DNA of 64,000 nt from contig JAUIRK010000928.1 of NCBI GenBank assembly GCA_030549495.1, positions 447,001-511,000 of the forward strand, in the 5' to 3' direction. Source of the DNA: Nectonema munidae. Its lineage: Eukaryota; Nematomorpha; Nectonematoida; Nectonematidae. The notes under the pieces were generated by a model that saw nothing but the letters and a program-made list of their open reading frames with translations, had not been told where the DNA came from and did no database searches. Both the position numbers and the translations under genes were made by a program. Below, one piece after another: positions 24,307 through 35,900 of this stretch (positions are counted from its first letter, which is position 1; the number at the start of each line of letters is the position of its first letter).

Positions 24307-25999
24307 ACAAAATGTCATAATTGTTGATCTTATTTTCATTTTAAATGTGAAAATATTTATGATTATGAAATTCATATTTTTGATTCCGCATTGCTTTTTA
24401 TTTGCTCTTCATGTAGAACTGACAATGGAAAATACGATTTTTCAAAAGCTCTAGAAAGATTAAGTAAAGCATTTGACATCAATAGAGGTCAGGAAGCAGC
24501 AAGTATAGAAAAAATATTTTTATGAAGCAAATCATCAAATATTGACTTTAAATCTTTCAAGTATATAGAGATTGATTTTAATTCCTTAGATTTAAGTAAA
24601 ACGGATTTTAAGACAGGATTCAAAACTATCAAGTCTACAGGAAATGGCAACTGTTTTTTTAATTGCCTTTCTATTTTTCTTAAGGGTGATGAGCGTTATC
24701 ATTATATTTAAGACTGATAACCTCAATAGAATTTATTTCTAACTTTCAAAAATACAAAATTTGTCAGAAAAATTAAATATAGAATATGTTTCTCCCTTCA
24801 TTCAAGACGAATTACACAACTGCTGCGTGAACTATTCATGATCATCTGCTTATATAAAGAAAATAGCAGCTTCTGCAATAGGACTTAATATAAGAAGTGT
24901 TTGTTCGCAAATTTATACAAAAACAGATAAAACTGCCCGAATCTTGAATACCACATTTGAGCCTCTTGAGTTTAAAAGCAGCAAAATACTATAAATATTT
25001 TATGGAGCAGATTAGGCCTGATTAAACCTAGATTTTGGACACCAAATCATTTTGTATTGATAGTTGAAAATATTGTTCTCATAGGTAATCCAAATTTTTT
25101 TAAATATTTAACTGAGAATTCTAAATTTTCATGTCCAAATGAAATAGAAAGCGACATTAATGAAACCTATCAGAAGTAGTCTATCAGAAAGTAGTAAATC
25201 TAATACTTTAAAAATGTTACCCTAACGAATTGATAGTCTTATAAAACCACTAAATAACAGGTTTTTATCTTGTAATCAAGTAATGAGCAAACTGATTTCA
25301 CACTTGGAATGCTTTAACAAAAATGTTTTTAAATTTTTGGAAAATAGGTATTATATCCCTAGACAAGATAACTGTAAGAAAAGTTTTTTTGATGTTAGTG
25401 GTGCTTGTACTCAAAATTCGCAAAAAATGGAGTTCATAAGAGAAAACAACGAACATATATTTAAAAAAATATATATTTTTCTTAAGATACATAATAAAAA
25501 AATTTATTCCATTAAACCCTCAACCAAAAAAAGAAGAAATTATTACTCAAATCTAAAGCGCAAGATTGATTATAGGAGAAGAATTTCATGGATTGAAAAC
25601 TATACGAATAATAAAGACCAAACATATCTGTAGGAATATATAGTATTTAAACCAACTAGAGTCTCACATCATGGTAATGCAAAACAAATCAAGAATATAT
25701 TAGAAACAAAAAACATGCTTTGTCTCAGTTAGAAACGATTAAGTCTTGTAAAAAATATTTTGATTCTGAAATTGAACCCCCGAGCGATTCAAAGTATATT
25801 CGTAACCTGAAATACAACAAAGAAAAAGCAAATTCATCTACAAGAAATGAAAGAGAAGATAATTAATTTAAATGTACTACAAAATTGTGTGGTTTAAAGG
25901 ATTAAATCAGGATCAGAATAAAAAATACAGTTTTCTCGAAACTCTCGATATCTGATATCACTGGCACAATAACAAACTGCCAAATATCCAAGTGGTTAG

Positions 26000-26450
26000 T
26001 TGAAAAAATGATTGGAACAAAAGTAAGACATTTCATTTTGTTTATGAAGTTTCCTTATTTTTTGTAAATATATTTTAGATTACATCCTTTTTACAACTAG
26101 GAAGTGATGAAAAAACAAAGATAAAATGGAAATATATATTTCAAAAATTCAAAATTGAACTACTGGTATTCTTAAATTTTATAAATTTCAAAAAAGTTAA
26201 ATTTGAAATCAATCATACTTTTATAAAGGCCAACTTGCTTAAATTACTCTGTGTAAATTATTTTGAAGTGATCAAAAAAATTCTCTAAAGCGGGGTTTCT
26301 ATGTCAAAATTTCTGAAAATTTTAAGATTCTAAAATAGGCTAATTATTCACTATTTAATTTGAAAATTATAATTTTGCCATGATCATCATATACATATTT
26401 AAAATTAGAATAAATAATAATTTTTAATGCTTTCTTTGTGTTTACATGTC
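26000..26450. other. AT-rich intergenic stretch
   Basis: Nothing recognised. Confidence 0.3.
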
Positions 26451-26456
26451 TTACGC

Positions 26457-26512
26457 AGGGGCGCATATTCTCAAAATTATTGGGGGATGGGGGGGGGGGG
26501 GGGGGGGGGGGG
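26457..26512. repeat. Long poly-G tract, with a ggggcgca repeat end
   Basis: A near-pure run of about 24 G (26489-26512) follows gggatg. It is preceded by ggggcgcatattctcaaaat, which recurs in related form at 26940 (caggggcgcacatccttgaa). The latter resembles a hAT-like terminus, so the G-run probably grew inside a repeat end. Confidence 0.75.
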
Positions 26513-26725
26513 ATTTTTTTTGCAATTTTTAAAATTTCTGGTCTGGAAATACCACAGGAATTCAAATCCTTTAAAATAGAGTGTATTCAGCGCAATTCTA
26601 AATTTAGACTAATTTATATTTTTTTTACAAAATTTGTGAAATTTAAATACTATACTTCTAGGGAAAATATTTAAATTAAATTTGCATATCAAATATACAC
26701 TAGTTTAAAAAAATCCAAAATTGTC

Positions 26726-26739
26726 GGGGGGGGGGGGGG
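26726..26739. repeat. Poly-G tract
   Basis: A run of 14 G, about 215 bp from the previous G-run. Confidence 0.9.
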
Positions 26740-26938
26740 CGAATAGGCTTTTTATTTGAAAATAAAGTAGTCTATCAGGCACGCTACAGGAATTGATGGA
26801 AGGATATTTGATTGATAGAGAAAACAACTGAAAACAAATAACTTAAGGTTGACGAGTTTTATATGAGTGTATGTAGTCTGAAGGAAACGAGTCTACTAGA
26901 CATCCTGCGATGTTTATATGAAAAAAATGTGATTGATT

Positions 26939-26990
26939 CAGGGGCGCACATCCTTGAAATTGGAGGGGCGGACTTTCAAGCGTCTTCCAA
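26939..26990 (+). mobile_element. hAT-like terminus (caggggcgcacatcc)
   Basis: caggggcgcacatccttgaa followed by attggaggggcggac is typical in composition of a non-autonomous element end. It pairs in sequence with 26457-26480. No inverted partner was identified. Confidence 0.3.
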
Positions 26991-26999
26991 AAAAAGACA

Positions 27000-27710
27000 A
27001 CAAATTTTTCTGAATTCCCACTCCTCTCTAGTCTATTCTATTTCATTCTTAATTAAGCTTACTGTAAACTGTAACCTCCGCCCTATTAAGCTTAAAGTCA
27101 ACAATGAATGAGGACTTATATATAGCTCCTTCTTTTTCACTTCAAATAGATGCGCACCATCTCCAAATTGTGTGTAGAAAGGGGTTAAATATATCAATTA
27201 ATAAAAAAATTGGAAATTTTATTGAATGAAAAAAATCATTCATTAATTTTCAGTTGTTCCATTTCTTCTTCCTAAAAAATGAAAAAATGTTTTATTGAGA
27301 AAAATAAAAAAATACATTCCAATTGCAAAACTTTTCTGAGGTAATTTCTATCAAAAATCTAAAACAGAACTAAGTTAGAAAACTTGGTATTAGAATTTTT
27401 CATACTTTTTAGTGTATAAGAATAAGTGTAAGTTAGTTAGACTCTCAAAAAAGGGTATAAAATAGAGATAAAATTGTGTAAACAAAAAATTAAGATTGCA
27501 TTACTTCACTTTTCTCAGCATCATTCAAAAATAGTTTAAAAGCTAAATTGTTGCAAGCTACAAAAAGTAAAATAATTTTTAACATTTTACAATGATTTGC
27601 TTTAGAAAAAAAGTCTATCAGAAAAAGTTATAGAGCTTCAATGAAAACCAAAAAATTTTACAGCATAACTTAAGTTTTTTGAAAACTAATTCGAAGTATC
27701 CCCTATAGCA
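27000..27710. other. AT-rich intergenic stretch
   Basis: Nothing recognised. Confidence 0.3.
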
Positions 27711-27717
27711 TACTCGA

Positions 27718-27870
27718 TGGGTGGCATGGCAGGTTGGTTGAGATGATGGACTCAGCACTGAAGCCTATGGATTCGATTTCTCATCAATACCAATTTGTTC
27801 ATAGTTTGACATAAGGGGTACATCAATGCCTTGTCAATGAAAACACACCCACGGTATCTTTACCTTACCT
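27718..27870 (+). repeat. tRNA-derived SINE, copy 4 (divergent subfamily)
   Basis: Plus strand. The head gggtggcatggcaggttggt keeps a better A box (tggcatggcaggttgg) than the other copies. The B box is ggattcgatttctc, followed by tgttcatagtttgacataag and atgccttgtcaatgaaaaca. The tail is tttaccttacctttt. It differs from the main type through most of its length, so it is older or another subfamily. Confidence 0.65.
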
Positions 27871-27879
27871 TTTATACTA

Positions 27880-28105
27880 AAAATTGAAAAATTTACTACA
27901 TAATTAACATAAGAGAGAAAGAAGACAAAAATAAACTAATAAAGCAATTTTCACTATTTAAAATGAAACTGTCTGTTCTCAGAATAATTTCAAAATAATA
28001 GGAGGCATAAAAAATGAGATAGTTTATCGGCACTTTATTTGATATTTTCAAGTTTTTATAAGCAGCAAAAGCCAACGTTGAAGTAGCTAAATATATATTT
28101 AGCTT
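27880..28105. other. Short AT-rich gap
   Basis: No feature supported. Confidence 0.25.
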
Positions 28106-28107
28106 TA

Positions 28108-28194
28108 AAAATTTGTCAGAAAAAATCAAATATAGAATATGTTTCTCCTCTCATTCAAGACGAATTACACAACTGCTGCGTGAACTATTCATGT
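28108..28194 (+). repeat. Second copy of an 85 bp OTU-region segment
   Basis: It matches 24759-24843 almost exactly (shared run aaatatagaatatgtttctc, then caagacgaattacacaactg and ctgcgtgaactattcatg). It is a small fragment of the same broken PHD/OTU gene family, 3.35 kb away in the same orientation. Confidence 0.85.
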
Positions 28195-28199
28195 GCATA

Positions 28200-29220
28200 A
28201 AAATGTGAATAAAAAATTTGTACTATAATGATTTGGTAACGCTTGTATTTTTTACATTTTGTAAGGAATCATAGTATACAAAAAACGGTAGTTTAATAAC
28301 TTTTCATAAAATTATTTAAGCCTTTTTTTTTGACTATTTCTGTCTACAAATAAAATTCTGACAGCTCTCATAAATAGATCAAGTACAGTTTTAACAACTG
28401 AAACATTTTGTTTCGATATTATATTTTATTATAATAATAATCAACAAATTTTCTTAAAAAAAGTGATTTGATTATGTACAGTGTTACTTACAAAATGTAA
28501 CAATCGAACATTATAAAAATATCTCTGCTCAAATATTAAACAAATAGAGTATTTTTGCTTTTAAACTTAATAGCTAGTCAAAATATTCAATCTCCAATAG
28601 CTATTGAAAAAAAATTTCTTGACTTGAAAAAATTAAAGTTTTCAAATGTTACAAAATGTAAGAAACGTATTGATAAAGATTAAAAGTGATCTTTGTTGAA
28701 CAAAATTTTTAACGCGAGTCTGACAATATTCATTATATAAACGAAAAATCTTTGTGATTAATTTGAATAGCTGAACCTTGGTATCATAAAAAAAGGTCCT
28801 GAAAATATTGAACTTATAATCCCCTAAAAACTAGTTTTTAATTAGATAAAATAAAATTATTTTTAATTTCACTCTAAATACAAATTAGAGAGAAGAGAGC
28901 TAAGAGCTTGAATGAAAGAAGAGAGCTTGAGTGATTGAGTTTTAGCAAAGAAAGCGAAAGAGAAAAACACAGAAGGAGACAGAAAGAGAAATAGAATCAC
29001 TGTAACAGAAGAAGATGAGAAAATCTAGTGGATCATCAACATGTGTTTGCTCAAAAATAAAAATTGCTTACTTATTGTGTGCATATTGAAACAATGGATT
29101 ATTATTATATAGCTCTCACGCATAGTCTGTAAAATATTTTTTGATAGGAATTTCAGAGCAGCTTGGCATGATGTTTAACTCGAAAGTCTGCATTCCCTCT
29201 ATTATTCTCTTATCTTACAT
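28200..29220. other. AT-rich stretch with a purine-rich tract
   Basis: No gene. Around 28888-29020 a purine-rich tract of gagagaagagagct/gaaagaagag words stands out. Confidence 0.35.
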
Positions 29221-29225
29221 TAAAA

Positions 29226-29861
29226 TGTGTGATGATTGGTTAATCCGACATCTATGGTTACAGAATTAGTGAGGTGGGATTAAAAAATTACACATTCAAA
29301 ATTTCAAAACAATTGAAAATTTTATTGAAATTTATATTAAAAACTTCTTTATACTAACATGTTTACTTTTTCACTTTTTTTATTCACTTTGTTTAAAATT
29401 GAAGATGGAACGTCTAAAAATTGGGAGAAATCTTCATTTTCTTCACAAAATTTTATTCATCCACTTAAATAAGACCGTATTTCTTTAATGGATGTCGGAG
29501 GGTCTGTATCAGAGTTTTATTCATCATTTCCAATACTAAAAGAACTACCACCTTTTCTTTCTTCGGCTGAAGCAACAATGTCAACGATTTCTTCATCTTT
29601 TAAATTTCTTGTTGTAATAATAATTTAAATAAATTCTATACTATTAAATCTAAAAAATTTTGAAAAGTCGGATTAAAAAGTAATCTATATAGGTTAGTCC
29701 TATATACATGGAATTAAAAAAGTAGTCTGAATCAAAATTTGTCGGATTAATAAATTAAGAAATTCAAAAATAGTCAATGGACCTTATTATTTACAAAAAA
29801 GTGTCGGATATATTAAATTGTCGGATATATTAAAAAGGGTCGGATTAGGAAAGCATCACTG
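29226..29861 (-). mobile_element. pogo/Tigger-like deletion derivative 1
   Basis: The right end read inward is CAGTGATGCTTTCCTAATCC, next to TA (29862-29863). The left end is tgtgatgattggttaatccg, a degraded version of the same terminal repeat. Subterminal gtcggatt/atatattaaa words repeat at the right. On the minus strand (29625-29400) it encodes EEIVDIVASAEERKGGSSFS and a segment like EENEDFSQFLDVPSSILN with stops between, recalling the acidic C-terminal tail of pogo transposases. The DDE domain is missing, so the copy is non-autonomous. Confidence 0.65.
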
Positions 29862-29948
29862 TATTCGAATGATCATTACATCCTATAATGCCATCATCAT
29901 ACATGTTTTATAAACAAGCAGCAGCTCTTACTTATAGAAAATTATTAG

Positions 29949-29968
29949 GGGAGGGGGGGGGGGGGGTG
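29949..29968. repeat. Poly-G tract
   Basis: ggggaggggggggggggggt, a G-run adjacent to a ggcggtggt stretch, between the two pogo-like elements. Confidence 0.85.
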
Positions 29969-30027
29969 GCGGTGGTACTCAATATTAGTTATTTATAATA
30001 TATTGTATTAGTGTGTTTTTAAATATA

Positions 30028-31352
30028 CAGTCGAACCTCGATATAACGAACCTTGTTATAACGAAATTTTCGATATAACGAAACATTCACTAGTTCCCTT
30101 GACCTTGATGTCTCTTATAGGAAAAATCACTTCATTATAACGAACTTCAACATATCAAAATTCTCAATATAGCGAAATGTAATCACGAACTTTTTGTTGG
30201 TATTACATACATGTGCTTAGATTTATTCATCATATCTCTGTCCATTATGTTAGAAAATCTTTCAATATGTTTTTAGCTGTCTCTCTCCCTCTCTTTCTTT
30301 TTGTTCAGTATCTCTCAACACGTTCTCTAATGTCTATATCATTTTTATCATAAAGCTTTGATTTCTCTGTTTAGTTTGTCACGCACATCTCTTCATCATC
30401 TCAATCATTTTCAACTAAGCTCTGCCACTCTCTTTTCACCATCTGTTAGAAATTTTCTTCGTAATTTAAATTTTACATAATCATTGTCAACTTACTTCAT
30501 TATTATAAATTCTGTATTTCTTTTATCTTCCAACATTGAAAATTGCAAGTTAATTTATTTTTTCTCTCACTCTAGAAAATTTCATCAAACTTAATTTTTA
30601 ATGAGTAAAGTACCACCACAAAAACGAAAGCAATTTAACATTTCTGAAAAGAAAAGTATTCAATGAACTTGAAAAAATTGTTGCCAATTGCTTCAAGAAA
30701 TGCGGATTTGCGCTCGATCAAGTTTTTGATTCAGAATGTGATTCTGAAGTTCTATACTCTGAAGAAACATTGCGTACACTTTATTTAGAGAATAGTTTAA
30801 ATGAAAGAAATTGACGAGTTCATTTCAATAGATGAGCATGTTATAACTCATCAAAAAAGAAGTGATGATGATATTATAAGGGAAGTGGAATTGGATCAGT
30901 CATCCAATGTTTATGGGGAGGAGCAATCTGGAGATGAAGACTCAACTAATCCTGAAGAAGCTGAAAAAAGCAATCTCACTTTAACTGAAGCTAAAGCAAT
31001 TTCAGCTAAACTTTATCAATATTTGTTGAGAAGAGAAGATTTACCTTCAGAAATTGTTAGGAGTAGCATTTCGATTTGCGAGTTCCTAGAAAATCGGCAC
31101 TCTAAAGCATAAAAGCAGAAGAAAATAACGCATTATTTTCATTCACATACATAAACTTTCATAGCATCATTTTCATAATACAAATAAACGATTTTACCGC
31201 ATGTACTTTTTCAAATTATTGTAACCTCATTTTAACGAAAAAATAATAAAAGCCTTTGTAATTTCGTTATATAAAGATTTCCTATAACGAAGTCTCAATA
31301 TAACGAAAAAATATTGGGGTCCGTAGGATTTTGTTATATTGAGGTTCGACTG
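30028..31352 (+). mobile_element. pogo/Tigger-like deletion derivative 2 (complete ends)
   Basis: A 1325 bp element with clean inverted ends: cagtcgaacctcgatataac at 30028 and, read inward from 31352, CAGTCGAACCTCAATATAAC. TA dinucleotides flank both ends (30026-30027 and 31353-31354), the family's target site. Internal 'ataacgaa' words repeat subterminally at both ends. It carries the two extremes of a transposase but not the middle. Confidence 0.9.
30601..31112 (+). pseudogene. Internally deleted pogo-type transposase: HTH start joined to C-terminal tail
   Basis: Plus strand. The ATG at 30601 starts MSKVPPQKRKQFNISEKKSI, matching the N-terminal CENP-B/HTH lead of Tigger/pogo proteins ('KRK.+++EK..I'). 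A frame change follows, into VFNELEKIVANCFKKCGFAL (30659-30715), the family's post-DDE 'I..CF+KAGF' block. After a stop near 30814, 30801-31112 encodes an acidic tail (QSSNVYGEEQSGDEDSTNPE) ending in KLYQYLLRREDLPSEIVRSS, like the last 70 residues of Tigger transposases. About 300 residues of DDE catalytic domain are absent, so it is a non-autonomous derivative mobilised by a full-length relative elsewhere. Confidence 0.8.
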
Positions 31353-31359
31353 TATATTA

Positions 31360-32300
31360 AAAACTATATATATGCTATAAATATATATATACTACGATTT
31401 CACTTAGATAAATGCATTATATTATTGATAAAAAGATTCAAAATCCTTTTCTATAGAAGTATCTACATAGAAATGTATAATGATATTTTAATGCAGAATA
31501 GAGACTTTTTCTCTATGTTGTCATATAATTTGACAAAAATGTTTCTGCAAAACTAGAAGTTGTTTTAACTATTGGTTGATAGATAAATCTTTCTTTTCAT
31601 TACATCGTATAAATAGTAATAACTTAACAGAAGTATGAGAGGCACAAATTTTTGGAGGATTGCAATCACTATATGAAGAAATCAGTATTTATATTTCACC
31701 TCAGGTATGCATGATGTTTTTGAATTTTTCTTAATATCTAACATTTTATATTGGAAATTAAACATTAAGCTTTACATTGGAACATTTCCAAGGAGAGTGA
31801 TTGTGGCTTCTGACAAATACTCAAACAGGGCGACACATATGAGTTTATAGTTCTGTTTAGTCGGTTCTATTTATACACCTTTTTTCTAATAAAATATTTA
31901 TATGAAATTTATTTCTGCTTCTCAACAAAAATTCTTTTTTTATTTTTTATATTATCTTCACATTTTCTGTTTATGTGTTTTGTTAAAATACAAATTTTGT
32001 GACACTATCATTTTTGTCATAAAGTATCAGTTTTGTTAAAAGTAAAGTAAAAATAGAAATTGTACTGAATTTTTATAATATTAATTGGAATTTTTGAGCT
32101 CAAGTTCTTTTTCAAAATCTAAAACATCACATTATATATCATGATTTCAGTTAATTTTTGTGTTCGCAATTACAAAATTAAATTCATTTTACTATATCAT
32201 AGCCATTATATTTTATTATTACATTAAAGAGCATTATTACATTATACATAAACTTTATTGCATATAATTAATATAATAATTCTAACATAATCTTTACATG
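31360..32300. other. AT-rich intergenic stretch
   Basis: Nothing recognised. Confidence 0.3.
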
Positions 32301-32302
32301 CT

Positions 32303-32455
32303 ATGGGGCGTGAGTAAGGTTTGTTAGGTACTAGGTTTCGATAACTCAAGGTCTTGGGTTCGATCCCGCATCAAGCCTACTTTCTCATAGTTCGATAAAA
32401 GCAGCGGTGCCTTCTCGATGAAAACACCCCACGATACCTTTACCTTTACATTTAA
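32303..32455 (+). repeat. tRNA-derived SINE, copy 5 (best preserved)
   Basis: Plus strand. Head ggggcgtgagtaaggtttgt, loop aggtttcgataactcaaggt, B box gggttcgatcccgcatcaag, body ctcatagttcgataaaagc, end gtgccttctcgatgaaaaca, tail acctttacctttaca. The head aligns with a tRNA from acceptor through T-loop, but the acceptor stem does not pair properly, so it is not a tRNA gene. Confidence 0.85.
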
Positions 32456-32800
32456 CGCCATCTAAATTTCTCCTTGTATACTTCATTTCTGTATATTCAT
32501 GAGCATGATGTCTTTTCATTAATTCACATCCTTTAACTTTAAAGAAAATAATGAATCTCCGTCTGGCGTTTTATTTACTTATATCTGCGAAAATAGCATA
32601 TATTAGTAGCTGTAACTAATAAAGTTAGTAAAGTCATCGTTTGAAAAATCTAATTATTAAGCGATACTAATTTTTCCTCTCAGTGACTCTGATCAATGAA
32701 GTTTTGATGCTCAGTTCGAGAACCCTGAACTAGAATCTAATTTAGTGTCTTTTGAAGAAATGGAAAAGTTTGAAAGTAAAAAGAAATCGTATTCAAATCA

Positions 32801-32806
32801 TTTATT
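32801..32806 (-). promoter_or_regulatory. Poly(A) signal of the His/Trp-rich protein gene
   Basis: tttatt on the plus strand gives AATAAA on the minus strand, 91 nt past the stop codon at 32899-32897. Confidence 0.6.
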
Positions 32807-32896
32807 CAAAGCAAAGTGGACATGGGTGAGTAGTTATGATGAAGAAAGAGGCATTGCAGTGCATTCGCCCCATCAAGCTCTGCGCTTCCTGCGATC

Positions 32897-32979
32897 TCAA
32901 TGGTAGTAGGAGTGCTTGTTAGAGTCGTGTCCCTTGTGGTGTCCATCCTTCCATCCATTCTTGCTATGGTGCTTATCGT
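32897..32979 (-). CDS. Last coding exon of the His/Trp-rich gene
   Basis: It starts after gttttag and encodes DKHHSKNGWKDGHHKGHDSN then KHSYYH and TGA. Its first two bases AC complete the Asn codon begun by the previous exon's A. The composition is identical in style to the large exon 2 kb away, so the two clearly belong together. Confidence 0.8.
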
Positions 32980-35900
32980 CTAAAACATTTGTGCACCATT
33001 TTTAAAAGACATTCGTTTGAAGGGAATCGTTTCAAAGTGCCATCCAACCACCAAACTTGTAATATAAAGGCGAGCCAAATTGGAGACCACTTGACGTTAT
33101 ATAGTGAATAAATTTTGGCTCATGGTTCTTTTAACCGCTCTGTCTCCCCAGTGAAGGTGTATATTTATGCATTTTCTTATCGTTAAAATGCACTGTTAAA
33201 AGTGTGTTTAGCATTTAAACACAATTTCAGCTCTTTAGATCTTTTGTTGCGACAAAATGTGGGTAAAATCTAAGCACTAAATTGGTCATTCTACTTTATC
33301 TGCTCAAATAATACTTACTAACTGATAAAATGTCTATTTACTAACTAACCAAATTAATTATATAAAAATAGTTCATGCTTGCATATATACTTTTTTATAA
33401 TACTATAGTTATAATATTATTTATAGTTTGTATATAAAGAAAATATTCTCACTATCTTTGTTCCTGTTAAAATATTGAGATGATATTTTTATGATTCTGA
33501 TATGCTTTCGCTGTAAAACGATCACATTTATTTATTTTGGCTAAATGCCTATACAATTTTGAAATTAAAGTTGAAATTTATCTATCAAATGGACCAATCA
33601 GACCTAACATATGTAAAACTGACATTATAATTTATTATGATCTCCATATTCACATTACAGCTAATTTGTTCCAAAAATGGGATAAAATTTCACTACAAAA
33701 TTGACTAAACTTAAATAACTTGTTTACATATTATTTTATATTAAGAATTAATTGAAAAAACTTCATGATAAAATTTTTTTTCACTATATTCACATCATTA
33801 CATTTTCTTTCTTTTTTGTCTTCTTTGTATTCTTTCATTTACAGTGTTAATATTTAATTTTTGTAAAGCTTTACTAGTTTTACTTTTTTGTTTAAAATGG
33901 TTTCTAGTTTATTTTTTGCCATAAACATATTTCTATAGTGTTTATCAATTTTTTATTAGGTTATTTAGAAAAAAAGATGACTACGAATAGAATCGGAGAA
34001 AACAAACTTATTTAATTTTAGAAGATAATCGTTTTTTTTAAAAAACAAAAAACTCATTTTCAATTATTCTTCAAATGAGTTTTTACTTTACAAAAAGGGC
34101 ATATTAAATTTTTTATGATTTAACTGTAGAATTTAAAAAAAACTTTTTTTTGATATAAATTATTTCCCTATTATTTATTCCATATAAATTTTTTTAGCTT
34201 TTATTCTAATATTTTAAACTTCTATTTTTATCATTCATTCATACATTCATTCATTCATTCATTCATTCATTCATTCATTCATTCATTCATTCATTCATTC
34301 ATTCATTCATTCATTCATTCATTCATTCATTCATTCATTCATTCATTCATTCATTCATTCATTCATTCATTCATTCATTCATTCAATATATTCAAATACA
34401 GGTAAAATAAGATCGAAATTTTACCCTCTACTCATATTGTTCAAAGCAGTGATTCTCAACCTTTTTCCTCTTATAGATCCTTTTCAAACTATATGTTATG
34501 TCGCCCCTTATTTTTATTGCAGCCAATTGGGGTTTTATTAATCAAAAATATTTGAATAAGTAAGCCGTTCTTAATCACTATTTTTTATTTCTTCACTCAA
34601 TTATTTTATATTGTATATATTTTTAAGAAACTATTAAAAATTAGTTAACTTTTTTAAAATCAAATTTTATTAAGTCAAAAAGTGAAATTATTTTTTTGAA
34701 AAAATATATTGTTTAGTGTGTGAGCCTTGAACTTGATACTTTGAGTCTAAACTTGATAATTTTTAATTGAACCCTTTGAAAAATTTGGTTGACCCCAAAT
34801 TCGAAATATATTTATATGAACCCATCTAAAAATATTGTACCCCTTGGGGGTCCACATGGACCACGTTTAGAAACATTGGTTTAAAGGAAAGATTTGGAAA
34901 GAAAAGACTTACTCCAGGATTTTTTGGACCAATCTTTGTTGTGTCCACCATAGTTATCACCATAACCACCCCAGTCTTCATTACCATGGCCCCACTTTTT
35001 GCCGTAACTGTGGAGGCCGTGTTTGTGGCCATTATCCCATTTACTATCTTTGTGTCCGTGATCTCCCCAGTCTTTCCAGTTGCCATGGTCCTTCCAGCCA
35101 TGCTTTCCATCTTTCCAAGAAGAGTGATGCTTCCAGCTATTATCCTTTCCGTGCCATTTGCCGTGATCTTTGTGATGACTAAATCACATCAAAACGTTTG
35201 ATTGATCACAAGCTTTGTCGATATTCCAGGATTAAAATTGAAATTTAGTCTCGTAGCATTGACCAATATACGAAGTGTTTTTCAGCATAAAGAACTAGCC
35301 CCTAATTTTATTTTCCTTCAATCCATTATCACAAACTTAGAGATATAGGAGTTATAGTACGTCACATATGTATTAAACTGTTATTATCTTCCTCTCATCG
35401 TTTGTTTGAACCAATAAAAAAAAGTAAATACGTAATTTCATAGAAAAAAAAATTATTAGGAAGTCAACTAAAATTTGTTTTTCTTTAAAAATCATTCTTA
35501 TTGGTTAAATTTAGATCATAAAAAAGTTTCGACTTTTGCTATTTAAAAGAGTATTATCATATTTCCTACATTCATTTTAAATAAATAGATGATCTCCAAG
35601 GCTCCTAGTCCCAACTCTTATGATAAGCAAAGTGCCAGCTTTCAAGTTTCGACAACTTACAAGCTGTGTCAATTCAACAAACAACAACAACAAGTGCTTA
35701 TACCAAAAAGTTATTAAAATTCAAAATTTAAATAAAGTAATTTAATTACTAATTATTTAAAATTAATTTTTAAATAAAAATGAATTTTTCTTTTTTAATT
35801 TTCCCATTAATTTTATTAGGATTTTTTTTTCTTAATTTATTTTTTATAATTAAATGTTTAAATGAGATATTTACCTCGATCCAGAGTGTTTAGGCTGGTA

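Larger units (their letters stand above)
24053..25870 (+). pseudogene. Broken PHD-finger/OTU-protease gene, probably mobile-element-derived
   Basis: Plus strand. It opens with a PHD-like C4HC3 finger: CENCKVIIQGKSIKC, then (after the SINE) CHNC, FHFKC and FICSSC at 24306-24420. An OTU-type cysteine protease region follows: KSTGNGNCFFNCLSIF (catalytic Cys block, about 24630-24675) and PNHFVLIVEN (catalytic His block, about 25040-25075). The classical Asp of the GDGNC block is Asn here. Downstream (25283-25633) a Lys/Arg-rich unassigned region follows. PHD and OTU domains appear in several large transposon classes (Helentrons, some LINEs and others). I cannot tell which one this came from, and treat it as a fossil broken in several places. 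A SINE and a 50 bp tandem duplication lie within the finger. Confidence 0.6.

Noticed and set aside
26344-26674. Open frames with poly-Pro or poly-Gly
   Set aside because: They are created by reading through the 24-base G-run.
32303-32375. A tRNA gene
   Set aside because: The head has A/B-box-like words, but the acceptor stem does not pair and the same sequence recurs with a common non-tRNA body and tail. It is a SINE.
34826-35110. Minus-strand open frame rich in Met/Thr/Gly (94 residues)
   Set aside because: An alternative frame of the same exon that runs through its donor into the hAT MITE.
34941-35201. Plus-strand hydrophobic open frame of 86 residues
   Set aside because: It is the antisense shadow of the His/Trp-rich exon, whose splice sites and composition are far more convincing.
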